This document shows positions 50,356 to 58,401 of a stretch of DNA of 64,000 nt, in pieces (within the stretch, counting starts at the first letter, position 1; each line of letters opens with the position of its first letter). The translations under genes were made by a program, and so were the position numbers. Location: positions 62,001-126,000 of the forward strand of contig NZ_JALPVL010000012.1 of the NCBI RefSeq assembly GCF_023544465.1. Reading direction: 5' to 3'. The notes beneath the pieces are model-generated. The model worked only from the letters and a program-made list of their open reading frames with translations. It did no database searches and was not told where the DNA came from. Source of the DNA: Paractinoplanes maris (GTDB taxonomy: Bacteria; Actinomycetota; Actinomycetes; Mycobacteriales; Micromonosporaceae).

Positions 50356-52149
50356 TCAGGGGCGGCCCGCGGGGAGGGCGTCCCCCTGGGCGGTGGGATC
50401 CGGGCCGGAGGTCGCAGGGCGGAACTGGCTCGAGGGCCGTTGAGCTCGGGTCGCCTCGGCCTCGGCGACGGTGGTGATCTCGCTCGCGGCGGCCGCGGCT
50501 ACGGCGGATGCCGGGATGGCTGGTTCTCCCGCAGCCGGCTCGGCGGCGACTGGCACGTCGGAAGCTGACATGGCCGGTCGATCACCGGACAGCTCGTTGC
50601 TGATGACCGCGATGTCCGGAGCCGTCGTGCGTGATGCTGCGGTGGCTGGTGCGGCCTTGATTGTGGCTGGCGCCGCTGTGGCTGGAGTTACCGTCGCTGA
50701 TGCTGTTGTGGCTGGAGCGGTCGCGGCTGACGTTGCCGGCGCTGGAGCGGTCGCGGCTGACGTTGCCGGCGCTGGAGCGGTCGCGGCTGACGTTGCCGGC
50801 GCTGGAGCGGTCGCGGCTGACGTTGCCGGAGCTGCAGTGGCCGCGGCTGACGTTGGTGGCGCTGTAGTGGCAGCAGTTGGGGCCGTAGTGGCTCGGGCTG
50901 CCATGTGCGAGGCCGCCATGTCTGAGGCCGCCATGTCTGCGGCTGTCTTGGCTGGAGATGTGGGGGTGGAGGCGAGCTTGGTGTGAGGGCGCCGTAGGAC
51001 GGTGGGGAGGACCACCAAGGCGATGAGGAGGCCGGCGCCGCCTACGGTGACGAAACCCCACGGTGGGGAGAAGGTGTCGGCGGCGAAGCCGGCCAGGGGG
51101 CCGCCGAGGGCCACGCCGACTGTGAGGGCCGAGTTGTGCAGGCCCAGGGCTTCGCCTCGGGCGGCGGCGGGGATCATGCGGCTGATGGCGTCGGCCGTGG
51201 AGGTGATCAAAGGGGCGCAGAGGGCGCCGGCTGGGATGAGCAGCAGGGCCAGCAGCCACCAGTGGGAGCTGCCGGCGCTGACCAGCATCGTGGCGACGGC
51301 CATCGGCGTCAGCAGCAGGACGGGGGGCAGGGCGCGCTGGATCGTGCCGTAGGCGAAGCCGCCGACCAGCGAGTAGAAGGCCCAGAGCGTCATCACCAGG
51401 CCGGTCCAGCCGAGCTCGCCGTTGTCGCGCAGGACGGCGACGACCGAGACGTCGGTGCCCGAGAGGACCAGGGTGGCGGCCATCGTGACGAGCAGGATGG
51501 CGACGAAGCGCGGCTTGAGCCAGCTGCGCCGGGGGACCCGCTCGCCGGCCGTGATGGGTGCCTCGTGGGCGGCGCGGACGGGCGGGTCGAGCAGCCACAG
51601 GCCGACGCCGGAGATCAGGATGCCGGCGCCGATGCCGAGCATCGCCCAGCGCGGGCCGGCCGTCGTGGCGACCAGCACACCCAGCGCGGGGCCGCTCATG
51701 AAGGCGATCTCGGTGGAGATCGAGTCGAGCGCGAAGGCCGGAAGGCGTTGCGCCTCGGGGGTCAGGGCGCTGATCGACTGGCGGGCCACGGAGAACGCGG
51801 GCAGCGACAGCAGGCCGCCGAACAGGGCCATGACCAGCAACGCCCAATAGGGCGCAGCCGGGGCCAGCGACCAGAAGAGCACCTCGGCCACGGTGGTGAG
51901 CACGAGCACCAGGCGCAGCCCGCGCCGGTCGACCAGGCGGCCCATCAGCGGGGCGCCGACCGAGCCGCCGATCGTGAACGCCGCCCCGATCAGACCGGCC
52001 GCGCCGTAACCCCGGCCGAGGTCCATGACCACATGGAGGGTGAGGACGACGGCCCCGGCCGCGATCGGGATGCGCGCCAGCGTCGCCACCGCCAGCAACG
52101 ATCTGATGCCGGGCAGGGCGAGGGTGTCGCGGTAAGGCTTGAGAAGCAT
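50356..52149 (-). CDS. MFS transporter with 190-residue repeat-coded tail
   Basis: 597 residues. The first about 400 form a standard 12-helix MFS protein, with the motif-A loop GRLVDRRGLRLVL after TM2 and sequence like the sugar/drug efflux YcaD-type group. The remaining 190 residues are Ala/Thr/Pro-rich and probably disordered; they include TAPAPATSAA repeated four times. The tail is cytoplasmic by topology and of unknown use. The ATG has AGGA at 5 nt. The substrate cannot be assigned. Since the tail frame is fully open, the extension is real at DNA level; it may be an expanded repeat rather than a selected domain. Confidence 0.85.
   Translation of the reverse strand: MLLKPYRDTLALPGIRSLLAVATLARIPIAAGAVVLTLHVVMDLGRGYGAAGLIGAAFTIGGSVGAPLMGRLVDRRGLRLVLVLTTVAEVLFWSLAPAAPYWALLVMALFGGLLSLPAFSVARQSISALTPEAQRLPAFALDSISTEIAFMSGPALGVLVATTAGPRWAMLGIGAGILISGVGLWLLDPPVRAAHEAPITAGERVPRRSWLKPRFVAILLVTMAATLVLSGTDVSVVAVLRDNGELGWTGLVMTLWAFYSLVGGFAYGTIQRALPPVLLLTPMAVATMLVSAGSSHWWLLALLLIPAGALCAPLITSTADAISRMIPAAARGEALGLHNSALTVGVALGGPLAGFAADTFSPPWGFVTVGGAGLLIALVVLPTVLRRPHTKLASTPTSPAKTAADMAASDMAASHMAARATTAPTAATTAPPTSAAATAAPATSAATAPAPATSAATAPAPATSAATAPAPATSAATAPATTASATVTPATAAPATIKAAPATAASRTTAPDIAVISNELSGDRPAMSASDVPVAAEPAAGEPAIPASAVAAAAASEITTVAEAEATRAQRPSSQFRPATSGPDPTAQGDALPAGRP
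50711..50830. repeat. 30-bp in-frame tandem repeat, 4 copies, inside the MFS gene
   Basis: The unit starts GCTGGAGCGGTCGCGGCTGA and ends CGTTGCCGGC. The copies are identical except for the last base of the fourth. Divisible by three, it encodes the decapeptide repeat of the MFS tail. Confidence 0.96.
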
Positions 52150-52231
52150 TTTGATCCTGACCTCCGAGGCTCATCCTGCCCCGGGGGTACGACAAAAAAC
52201 CAACCGCTCAAGCCGTCACGAACAAGGCGGA

Positions 52232-52810
52232 TCAGGACGAGACGACCGGCGCCCCCGTCGTCTCGATCGACGCCGACTTGAACTGCTCGATGGCGGCCGC
52301 TGTCGTCCCGGCCGCGACACCGGCCGTCAGCTCCAGCAACACCGTCGTGTCGAAGCCCTCGGCCTTCGCGTCGAGCGCGGTGGCTCGTACGCAATGGTCT
52401 GTGGCGATGCCCACCAGCTCGACCTCCGTCACACCCCGCTCGCGCAGCCACCCGGCGAGGGTCTCGCCGGCCTCGGTGTGGCCCTCGAAGCCCGAATACG
52501 CCGCCTGGTGCTCACCCTTGTGGAAGACCGCCTCGATGCGGTCGGTCGCCAGCTCGGGGTGGAAATCGGCGCCGCCCGAGCCGACCACGCAGTGCGCCGG
52601 CCAGGTGTCCCGGTAGTCGGGGTGGTCGCTGAAGTGGTTACCCGGGTCGATGTGCCAGTCCTTGGTGGCGACCACGTGATCCCATCGCTGCCCGGCCTTG
52701 CTCAGCACCAGCGAGACACCCGCGGCGACCGCGGCGCCCCCGGTGACGGCCAGCGAGCCGCCCTCGCAGAAGTCGTTCTGGACGTCGACGATGATCAGCG
52801 CTCGTGTCAC
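52232..52810 (-). CDS. pncA: Nicotinamidase
   Basis: 192 residues. Catalytic triad: Asp in IIVDVQNDF, Lys in AVFHKGEH, Cys in GIATDHCVRAT. Metal ligands are in TKDWHIDPGNHF. It hydrolyses nicotinamide to nicotinate for NAD salvage and is the enzyme that activates pyrazinamide in mycobacteria. It starts 9 nt after the stop of pncB, so the two salvage steps are in one operon (product nicotinate feeds PncB). Confidence 0.96.
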   Translation of the reverse strand: MTRALIIVDVQNDFCEGGSLAVTGGAAVAAGVSLVLSKAGQRWDHVVATKDWHIDPGNHFSDHPDYRDTWPAHCVVGSGGADFHPELATDRIEAVFHKGEHQAAYSGFEGHTEAGETLAGWLRERGVTEVELVGIATDHCVRATALDAKAEGFDTTVLLELTAGVAAGTTAAAIEQFKSASIETTGAPVVSS

Positions 52811-52819
52811 AGGGAACCC

Positions 52820-54106
52820 CTAACTGGTCGGGACGATGGTGACCGGGACGGCCGGGTCGCCGGCGGAGAGCTTCAGACCCTCCCACGGTATCGAGATCAG
52901 GCACTGCCGCAGGTGTTCCCGGGACTCCGGCAACGTCGGTGTCTCGACCACTTCGCCGCCCACCACCAGGGTGCGCTGCAGCAGCCGGTCGTTGGCGGCG
53001 TGGTCGGGCACGCCCTGCGACACCACGACCTCCTCGATCGCCGTGCCGGTGGGCTTGTGCCGGCGTACGGCGGTCTTGCGGCCCCCGATGGTCGCTTTGT
53101 TCTCCGAGCGCTTGACGACCGGGCGGCCCTCAACCTCGACCAGCTTGTAGACCATGCCCGCGGTGGGCGCGCCCGAGCCCGTGACCACGGCCGTGCCCGC
53201 GCCGTACATGTCGACCGGCTCGGCGGCGAGCGTGGCGATCGCGTACTCGTCCATGTCGCCGGAAACGATGATCTTGGTCTCGGTGGCGCCGAGCGAGTCG
53301 AGCAGCTCCCGCGAGTGCTGGGCCAGCACCGACAGGTCGCCCGAGTCGATGCGTACGGCTCGCAGATCGGGCCCGGCCACGGCGATCGCGTTGCGGATGC
53401 CCTGGCTGATGTCGTACGTGTCGACCAGCAGCGTGGTGTTCTTGCCGAGCGCGGCCACCTGGGACGCGAAGGCGGCCGGCTCGTCGTCGTGCAGCAGCGT
53501 GAACGCGTGCGCCGAGGTGCCGGTGGTCGGGATGCCGTAGCGGGCGCCCGCCGCGAGGTTGGACGTGGACGCGAACCCGGCCAGGAAGGCGGCCCGGGCG
53601 GCCGCGATGGCGGACTCCTCATGCGTACGCCGGGAGCCCATCTCGATGATCGGCCGGCCGCGCGCCGCGGTGACCATCCGGGCGGCCGCCGAGGCCACCG
53701 CCGAATCGTGGTTGAGCACCGAGAGGATCAGCGTCTCGAGCACCACACACTCGGCGAACGTGCCGGTGACCGTCATGATCGGCGAGCCCGGGAAATAGAG
53801 CTCGCCCTCGGCGTAGCCGTCGATGTCGCCGGTGAAGCGATAGCCGGCCAGCCACCGGGCGGTCGTCTCGTCGACGATGTCCGCCCCGCGCAGGAAGTCG
53901 ATGTCGGCCGAGCCGAAGCGGAACTCGCGGATCAGCTCGAGCAGCCGGCCCGTCCCGGCCACCACGCCGTAGCGCCGGCCACCGGGCAGGCGGCGGGCGA
54001 AGACCTCGAAGACGCAGCGCCGGTCGGCCGTGCCGTCCCGCAGGGCGGCGCTGACCATGGTCAGCTCGTACTGATCGGTCATCAGCGCGGGGGCGTAGGT
54101 GTTCAC
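52820..54106 (-). CDS. pncB: Nicotinate phosphoribosyltransferase
   Basis: 428 residues. ALMTDQYELTMV, FEVFARRLPGGRRYGVVAG, MGSRRTHEESAI (with the phosphorylatable-His region), GTSAHAFTLLHDDE, RIDSGDLSVLA and IIVSGDMDEYAIATL are all family motifs. It converts nicotinate and PRPP, with ATP, to nicotinate mononucleotide. GTG 54106 is chosen (GGGTGGG just upstream); a GTG 9 nt earlier is possible. It is divergent from clpS with about 100 nt between, as in M. tuberculosis Rv1330c/Rv1331. Confidence 0.95.
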   Translation of the reverse strand: MNTYAPALMTDQYELTMVSAALRDGTADRRCVFEVFARRLPGGRRYGVVAGTGRLLELIREFRFGSADIDFLRGADIVDETTARWLAGYRFTGDIDGYAEGELYFPGSPIMTVTGTFAECVVLETLILSVLNHDSAVASAAARMVTAARGRPIIEMGSRRTHEESAIAAARAAFLAGFASTSNLAAGARYGIPTTGTSAHAFTLLHDDEPAAFASQVAALGKNTTLLVDTYDISQGIRNAIAVAGPDLRAVRIDSGDLSVLAQHSRELLDSLGATETKIIVSGDMDEYAIATLAAEPVDMYGAGTAVVTGSGAPTAGMVYKLVEVEGRPVVKRSENKATIGGRKTAVRRHKPTGTAIEEVVVSQGVPDHAANDRLLQRTLVVGGEVVETPTLPESREHLRQCLISIPWEGLKLSAGDPAVPVTIVPTS

Positions 54107-54203
54107 GGAACCCACCCTATTGCGCCCGGCGGCCCCTTACGAACCGCGTCCTGACCTGCGGTTCGGTGTTCCGGTTCACCGATGCGGCGAAACCGGTGGC
54201 AAC

Positions 54204-54503
54204 ATGGGGGGCATGGCGATGCCGCAGGTCGCTCCCGTCGAGAGCCCCGAGATCGAGGAGGCACCAGCCGATGATCGGCCGTGGGTGACCATCGTCTGGG
54301 ATGATCCGGTCAACCTCATGTCATACGTGACCTGGGTTTTTCAGAAGCTCTTCGGCTACTCGAAGGAGAAAGCCGAGGCGCTGATGCTCGACGTGCACAC
54401 GAAGGGCCGGGCGGTGGTCAGTTCGGGTGCGCGCGAGCGTATGGAGATGGACGCAAATCAGCTGCACGGATACGGTCTCTGGGCGACGGTGGACCGGGAC
54501 TGA
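54204..54503 (+). CDS. clpS: ATP-dependent Clp protease adaptor ClpS
   Basis: 99 residues. The core PWVTIVWDDPVNLMSYVTWVFQKLFGYSKEKAEALMLDVHTKGRAVVSSGARERMEMDANQLHGYGLWATV carries the N-degron pocket residues (DDP-N and the later M/V/H positions) and the ClpA/C-binding surface. It presents N-end-rule substrates to ClpC-ClpP. Three in-frame ATGs lie within 16 nt; the first has GGTGG at 4 nt, the third has a G-run at 7 nt. It opens the conserved clpS-DUF2017-mec-cysO-cysM block. Confidence 0.95.
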   Translation: MGGMAMPQVAPVESPEIEEAPADDRPWVTIVWDDPVNLMSYVTWVFQKLFGYSKEKAEALMLDVHTKGRAVVSSGARERMEMDANQLHGYGLWATVDRD

Positions 54504-54522
54504 ACACCGCGGGAGAGGGCAG

Positions 54523-55023
54523 ATGTTCCGACGCAACGGCAGCACGTGCGTGGCCACGTTCGCGGTCGACGAGGTGCGCGTCCTGCGCAAGGTCGCCGGT
54601 GAGGTGGTCGGCCTGCTGACCGACGGCATGGATCACACCGATCCGGTCGTCAGCCGGCTCTTCCCCGACATCTATCCGGATCGTCCGGACGATTCCGAGG
54701 AGTTCCGCCTCTACACCGAGGGGGATCTCAAAACCGGCAAGATCGATCAGGCCGGGGCGATCCTCGCGGCCCTGCCCGACGAGGGCGAGGGTGAGGTACG
54801 CCTCGACGGCGAGGCCGCCGAGGCCTGGCTGCGGGCGATCAACGACGCCCGGCTCGCGATGGGCACCCGGCTCGACATCCAGGCCGACACCGACCTGAGC
54901 GCCGAGCTCGACGACGCCGTGCTGCACGACCCCGGCTCCAGCCGGGTGTTCCAGCTGAGCGTGTACGCCTACCTGGGCTACCTGCAGGAGTCGCTGCTCA
55001 ACGCCTTGCCCGAAATCGAGTGA
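54523..55023 (+). CDS. DUF2017 protein
   Basis: 166 residues; soluble and acidic, with EVRVLRKVAGEVVGLLTD, DPVVSRLFPDIYPDRPDDSEEFR, WLRAINDARLAMGTRLDI and FQLSVYAYLGYLQESLLNALPE. This is the DUF2017 pattern, always next to clpS in actinobacteria (Rv1332 position). The function is unknown; the tight link to clpS suggests a role in Clp proteolysis. The ATG follows GAGAGGG. Its stop overlaps a possible GTG start of mec. Confidence 0.9.
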   Translation: MFRRNGSTCVATFAVDEVRVLRKVAGEVVGLLTDGMDHTDPVVSRLFPDIYPDRPDDSEEFRLYTEGDLKTGKIDQAGAILAALPDEGEGEVRLDGEAAEAWLRAINDARLAMGTRLDIQADTDLSAELDDAVLHDPGSSRVFQLSVYAYLGYLQESLLNALPEIE

Positions 55024-55057
55024 GCCGCGCCACGCGAGGCTCGCTCAATTCTCACGG

Positions 55058-55063
55058 TAATGT
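55058..55063 (+). promoter_or_regulatory. Candidate -10 box of a leaderless mec transcript
   Basis: TAATGT is followed after 7 nt by the GTG chosen for mec, which has no ribosome site. Spacing and sequence suit a leaderless start. No convincing -35 is visible. Confidence 0.4.
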
Positions 55064-55070
55064 GAACAGC

Positions 55071-55493
55071 GTGCTGACCATCGACAGCGCGATCGTCGAC
55101 GCGATCGTTGCCCACGCCCGCCGGGACCACCCCGACGAGGCCTGTGGCGTGATCGCCGGCCCGATCGGCAGCGACCTGCCGACCCGGCTCATTCCGATGG
55201 ACAACGCCGCCCGGTCGATGACGTTCTACGAGTTCGACTCCATGGAGCAGCTGCGGGTGTGGCGCGAGATGGACGACAACGACGAGGAGCCGGTGGTCAT
55301 CTACCACTCGCACACGGCCACCGAGGCTTATCCCTCGCGCACCGACATCTCGTTCGCCGGCGAGCCCGGCGCCCACTATGTGCTCGTTTCCACGCGCGAG
55401 AGCGACTCGGAAGAGATCCGATCGTTCCGCATAGTGGACGGCGTGGTGACCGAGGAAGAGATCAACATCGTGGATGCGACGGTAGACGCGTGA
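55071..55493 (+). CDS. mec: Mec: JAMM/MPN+ metallopeptidase, [CysO sulfur-carrier]-cysteine hydrolase
   Basis: 140 residues. The zinc motif HSHTATEAYPSRTD matches HxHx(7)Sx2D, with the upstream Glu in DHPDEACGVIAG. In M. tuberculosis the orthologue releases cysteine from the CysO-cysteine adduct. Gene order mec-cysO-cysM is the same here. The start is taken at the GTG of VLTIDSAIVDA; GTG 55062 and the coupled GTG 55020 give 3 or 17 extra residues. A very small coupled frame follows at its stop. Confidence 0.93.
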   Translation: MLTIDSAIVDAIVAHARRDHPDEACGVIAGPIGSDLPTRLIPMDNAARSMTFYEFDSMEQLRVWREMDDNDEEPVVIYHSHTATEAYPSRTDISFAGEPGAHYVLVSTRESDSEEIRSFRIVDGVVTEEEINIVDATVDA

Positions 55494-55561
55494 TGGCTAG
55501 CGCTGTGCAGTCGTACATGTTCGGGCAGAGCCCGGTGTCGGTCGTTTACGAGTGTCGTTGA
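55493..55561 (+). CDS. Possible 22-residue peptide gene between mec and cysO
   Basis: The ATG overlaps the mec stop as TGATG. The frame runs for 22 codons, beginning MASAVQSYMF and ending VVYECR, with Cys and Arg as last codons. The position in front of the cysteine-synthesis genes cysO-cysM and the terminal Cys codon would suit a cysteine-sensing leader peptide, but only one Cys codon is present and no attenuator hairpin was identified. It may be chance. Confidence 0.35.
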   Translation: MASAVQSYMFGQSPVSVVYECR

Positions 55562-55621
55562 CGACCACTCCGTAAGCGTCCCCTGCCCTCAGTTCTGCCT
55601 TCCTTTGGAGCATTCACAGCC

Positions 55622-55936
55622 ATGGCTATCGAAGTTCGCGTTCCCACCATCCTGCGCAGCTACACCGGCGGCGCCAAGACCGTCGAGGGTGCCGGCGAGA
55701 CGCTGAGCGCGCTGATCGACGACCTGGACACCAAGCACAACGGTCTCAAGGGACGGCTCATCACCACCGAGGGCGGCCTGCACCGGTTCGTCAACATCTA
55801 CGTCAACGACGAGGACGTCCGCTTCCTGGGCGCGCTCGACGCCAAGCTCAGCGACGGTGACTCGATCACCATCCTCCCGGCCGTGGCCGGTGGCGCCCTG
55901 GGCTTCGCGGCGGCGGCCGCCCTCCTCGGGCGCTGA
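55622..55936 (+). CDS. cysO: CysO: MoaD/ThiS-type sulfur carrier with a tail after the diglycine
   Basis: 104 residues. The ubiquitin-like fold is clear (VRVPTILRSYTGGAKTVEGAG, FVNIYVNDEDVRFL, LSDGDSITILPAVAGG). The carboxyl-terminal Gly-Gly is normally the end of CysO, because its C-terminus is turned into a thiocarboxylate that donates sulfur to CysM. Here 13 more residues follow (ALGFAAAAALLGR). The protein would need cutting after GG, plausibly by the neighbouring JAMM peptidase. The ATG has GGAG at 11 nt. Confidence 0.93.
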   Translation: MAIEVRVPTILRSYTGGAKTVEGAGETLSALIDDLDTKHNGLKGRLITTEGGLHRFVNIYVNDEDVRFLGALDAKLSDGDSITILPAVAGGALGFAAAAALLGR

Positions 55937-55942
55937 CCGGGG

Positions 55943-56908
55943 ATGGCTCGCTTCGAGAGCCTGCTTGACGCCTGTGGGGGCACGCCGCTCGTCGGCCTGC
56001 CCCGTCTGTCGCCGACGGTGCCCGACGGGGCACCGCCGGTGCGGCTCTGGGCCAAGCTGGAGGACCGCAACCCGACCGGGAGCATCAAGGACCGGGCCGC
56101 GCTCTTCATGGTGCGCGAGGCCGAGGAGTCCGGCCACCTGCACCCGGGCGACACCATCCTCGAGCCGACCAGCGGCAACACCGGCATCGCGCTGGCCATG
56201 GTGGCCAAGCTGCGAGGCTATCGCCTCGTCTGCGTGATGCCGGAGAACGTGTCGGCCGAGCGGATCCAGATCCTGCGGATGTACGGGGCGGAGATCCTCT
56301 TCTCGCCGGCCGCCGGCGGTTCCAACCAGGCGGTCGCGACGGCCAAGCAGATCGCCGTCGAGCACCCCGACTGGAAGATGCTGTATCAGTACGGCAACCC
56401 GGCCAACGCCCGCGCGCACTACGAGACCACCGGTCCCGAGCTGCTGCACGATCTGCCGACCATCACGCACTTCGTGGCCGGCCTGGGCACCACCGGCACG
56501 CTGATGGGCACCGGCCGCTTCCTCAAGGAGAAGGTCGACGGCATCCAGATCATCGCCGCCGAGCCGCGGTACGGCGAGCTGGTCTACGGGCTGCGCAACA
56601 TCGACGAGGGCTACGTGCCCGAGCTGTACGACGCCAGCGTGCTCGACCGCCGGTTCTCGGTCGGCACCCGCGACGCCGTCCTGCGCACCCGCCAGCTCGT
56701 CGAGGTCGAGGGCATCTTCGCCGGCTTCTCCAGCGGCGCGATCCTGCACGCCGCGCTCGCCGTGGCCCACGAGGCAGTCAAAGCCGGCCGCGGTGCCGAC
56801 GTGGCCTTCGTCATCGCCGACGGCGGCTGGAAATACCTCTCGACGGGGGCCTACGGCGGCACGCTCAACGACGCGGAAGAAGCCCTCGAAGGGCAACTGT
56901 GGGCATAG
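55943..56908 (+). CDS. cysM: CysM: O-phosphoserine-dependent, CysO-dependent cysteine synthase
   Basis: 321 residues, a PLP enzyme of the cysteine synthase family. The PLP lysine is in NPTGSIKDRAALFM, followed by EPTSGNTGIALA and GLGTTGTLMGTGRFL (phosphate loop). The actinobacterial CysM type is supported by the AEPRYGELVYGLRNIDEGYVPELYD segment and by the direct link to cysO (6 nt). It joins O-phospho-L-serine with the CysO thiocarboxylate; Mec then frees cysteine. Confidence 0.95.
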   Translation: MARFESLLDACGGTPLVGLPRLSPTVPDGAPPVRLWAKLEDRNPTGSIKDRAALFMVREAEESGHLHPGDTILEPTSGNTGIALAMVAKLRGYRLVCVMPENVSAERIQILRMYGAEILFSPAAGGSNQAVATAKQIAVEHPDWKMLYQYGNPANARAHYETTGPELLHDLPTITHFVAGLGTTGTLMGTGRFLKEKVDGIQIIAAEPRYGELVYGLRNIDEGYVPELYDASVLDRRFSVGTRDAVLRTRQLVEVEGIFAGFSSGAILHAALAVAHEAVKAGRGADVAFVIADGGWKYLSTGAYGGTLNDAEEALEGQLWA

Positions 56909-56913
56909 GCGCC

Positions 56914-57273
56914 TCAATAAAGGGCAGCTATCAGAATGTCGACGGTCAGCGGCCCGATCGCGCACACCAGCAGCAGCCATGGCAGGAACGCGCGGTGGAT
57001 CGACAGGAACGCGCCGACCATCAGGGCAATGCTCAACAATCCGAATAGGGCGAGCGTCGGCACGTACCAGAACGGCGCTCCGCCCAGCACGGTGACGAAT
57101 GCGCGCGCTCCCACGCCCACCACCGTGAAGCCCAGAAGGGCGGCCGCGCCGGCCATCGTGAGCAGGCGAGCAGTGGTCGGCGCCGGGTCGTCGGGGGCCG
57201 GGAACCGGAAAAGCGCCTCGTCGCCGTCCAGCGCCGCTCCGGCCGGTGTACTCTCCCACCCACCGAACGGCAT
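56914..57273 (-). CDS. Small four-helix membrane protein, unknown function
   Basis: 119 residues from the ATG of MPFGGWEST. The N-terminus is hydrophilic, then four membrane helices follow (LLTMAGAAALLGFTVVGVGA; FVTVLGGAPFWYVPTLALFGLLSIALMVGAFL; LPWLLLVCAIGPLTVDILIAALY). It is convergent with cysM, stops 5 nt apart. The frame stays open up to an ATG at 57474, but that stretch is AT-richer and contains a palindrome, so the shorter form is preferred. It stands where M. tuberculosis has a rhomboid gene and murI; it is not a rhomboid. Confidence 0.65.
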   Translation of the reverse strand: MPFGGWESTPAGAALDGDEALFRFPAPDDPAPTTARLLTMAGAAALLGFTVVGVGARAFVTVLGGAPFWYVPTLALFGLLSIALMVGAFLSIHRAFLPWLLLVCAIGPLTVDILIAALY

Positions 57274-57585
57274 GATTGCCGCCGCCTCGGTGTGCGTGGT
57301 GCGGTCTTTCTGGACCAGGGTCACGCTGCCTCCGTCTGTTCCGTCCTCAGAAGTCCTCACTTTGTGCAACGCAAACGACTCACCGGACGTAACGGGAATT
57401 GCGTTAATGGCCGAGGTCACGGGCGCTGTGATGTAGGTTGTCGATTTGGCGACAAATCGATCAGACGTATACATGGCGCGCAGGTCCCGGCGTACGCTTC
57501 GCTCCGTGATTGACTGGTCTGAAGAATGCCGCACGGACCGGTCGGGCGGGGCGTGTTCGACCCAGCGTGAGCCAGAGGGACCCGC
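57274..57585. other. Divergent promoter region, no gene seen
   Basis: 312 bp between the small membrane protein and the MBL gene, with lower GC than the flanks and a palindromic element (listed separately). AGAGGGA at about 5 nt serves the MBL gene ATG. No further coding frame is supported. Confidence 0.5.
57438..57460. promoter_or_regulatory. Overlapping palindromes, probable operator
   Basis: TCGATTTG and CAAATCGA flank GCGA (57441-57460). A second dyad, TTGTCG and CGACAA (57438-57455), overlaps it. Located between divergent genes in AT-richer sequence, it resembles a repressor site. Confidence 0.5.
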
Positions 57586-58332
57586 ATGCGACTGACCGTT
57601 CTCGGCTGTGCCGGCAGTTTTCCCGGCCCCGAGTCGGCTTGTTCCGCCTACCTCGTCGAGGCTGAGGGCTTCCGGCTGCTGGTCGACTTCGGGTCGGGTT
57701 CGTTGTCCGCGCTGCAGCGCTACTCGGACATGAACAAGATCGATGCGATCATCCTCACCCACCTGCACTGCGACCACATGCTGGACGCGTGCACCTACAT
57801 CGTGGTCCGCCGCTACGACCCGTCCGGCCCGCTGCCGCCGGTGCCGGTCTACGCCCCGCTGGGTGCCGCCGAGCGCATCTCGGCCGCGTACAGCCAGGAG
57901 AGCGAGGCGATCGACGACGTCTACACCTTCTACGGCCTGCAGCCGGGGACGTTCCCGATCGGTCCTTTCACGATCACGGTCGACCGGGTCAACCATCCGA
58001 TCGAGACCTATGGCGTCCGGATCGAGCACGGTGGGCGAGTGCTCGCGTACTCCTCGGACACGGCACCGTGCGAACCGCTGCTGCGACTCGCCGCGGGTGC
58101 GGATTTGTTTCTGTGTGAGGCGAGCTACCTGGACGGCGCCGAGAACCCTCCTGGCCTGCATCTCACCGGCGGTGAGGCGGGCGAGGCGGCCACCAAGGCC
58201 GACGTGGGCAAGCTGCTGCTGACCCATCTCGTGCCCGCGTGGGTCTCGGAGGCATCTATTGTGGATGCCGCCGTGGCCGCGTTTGCGGGACCGGTTGAGG
58301 TCGTGCGTCCCGGTGCCCGCTACGATCTCTAG
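57586..58332 (+). CDS. MBL-fold metallo-hydrolase (Rv1339-type)
   Basis: 248 residues. LTVLGCAGSFPGPESACSAYLVE starts the fold; the zinc site is THLHCDHMLD, with later His in VNHPIETYG, Asp in YSSDTAPCE and His in LLTHLVP. The gene holds the place of Rv1339 upstream of rph. Members of that group have been described as atypical cyclic-nucleotide phosphodiesterases, but RNase Z-like activity cannot be excluded from sequence. AGAGGGA precedes the ATG. Confidence 0.9.
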   Translation: MRLTVLGCAGSFPGPESACSAYLVEAEGFRLLVDFGSGSLSALQRYSDMNKIDAIILTHLHCDHMLDACTYIVVRRYDPSGPLPPVPVYAPLGAAERISAAYSQESEAIDDVYTFYGLQPGTFPIGPFTITVDRVNHPIETYGVRIEHGGRVLAYSSDTAPCEPLLRLAAGADLFLCEASYLDGAENPPGLHLTGGEAGEAATKADVGKLLLTHLVPAWVSEASIVDAAVAAFAGPVEVVRPGARYDL

Positions 58333-58401
58333 GCCCTGGACCGGGGCGGGGGAGCGGTCCGGCTACTGAGCACCCGCAGATCGTGATCTTGGAGTTGTTG
58401 C

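Noticed and set aside
54427..54522. Longer DUF2017 start overlapping clpS
   Set aside because: It would overlap the clpS 3' end out of frame; the ATG at 54523 has a purine-rich ribosome site and gives the usual family start.
57274..57474. 67-codon extension of the small membrane protein
   Set aside because: The stretch is AT-richer, holds operator-like palindromes and lacks a ribosome site for the upstream ATG.
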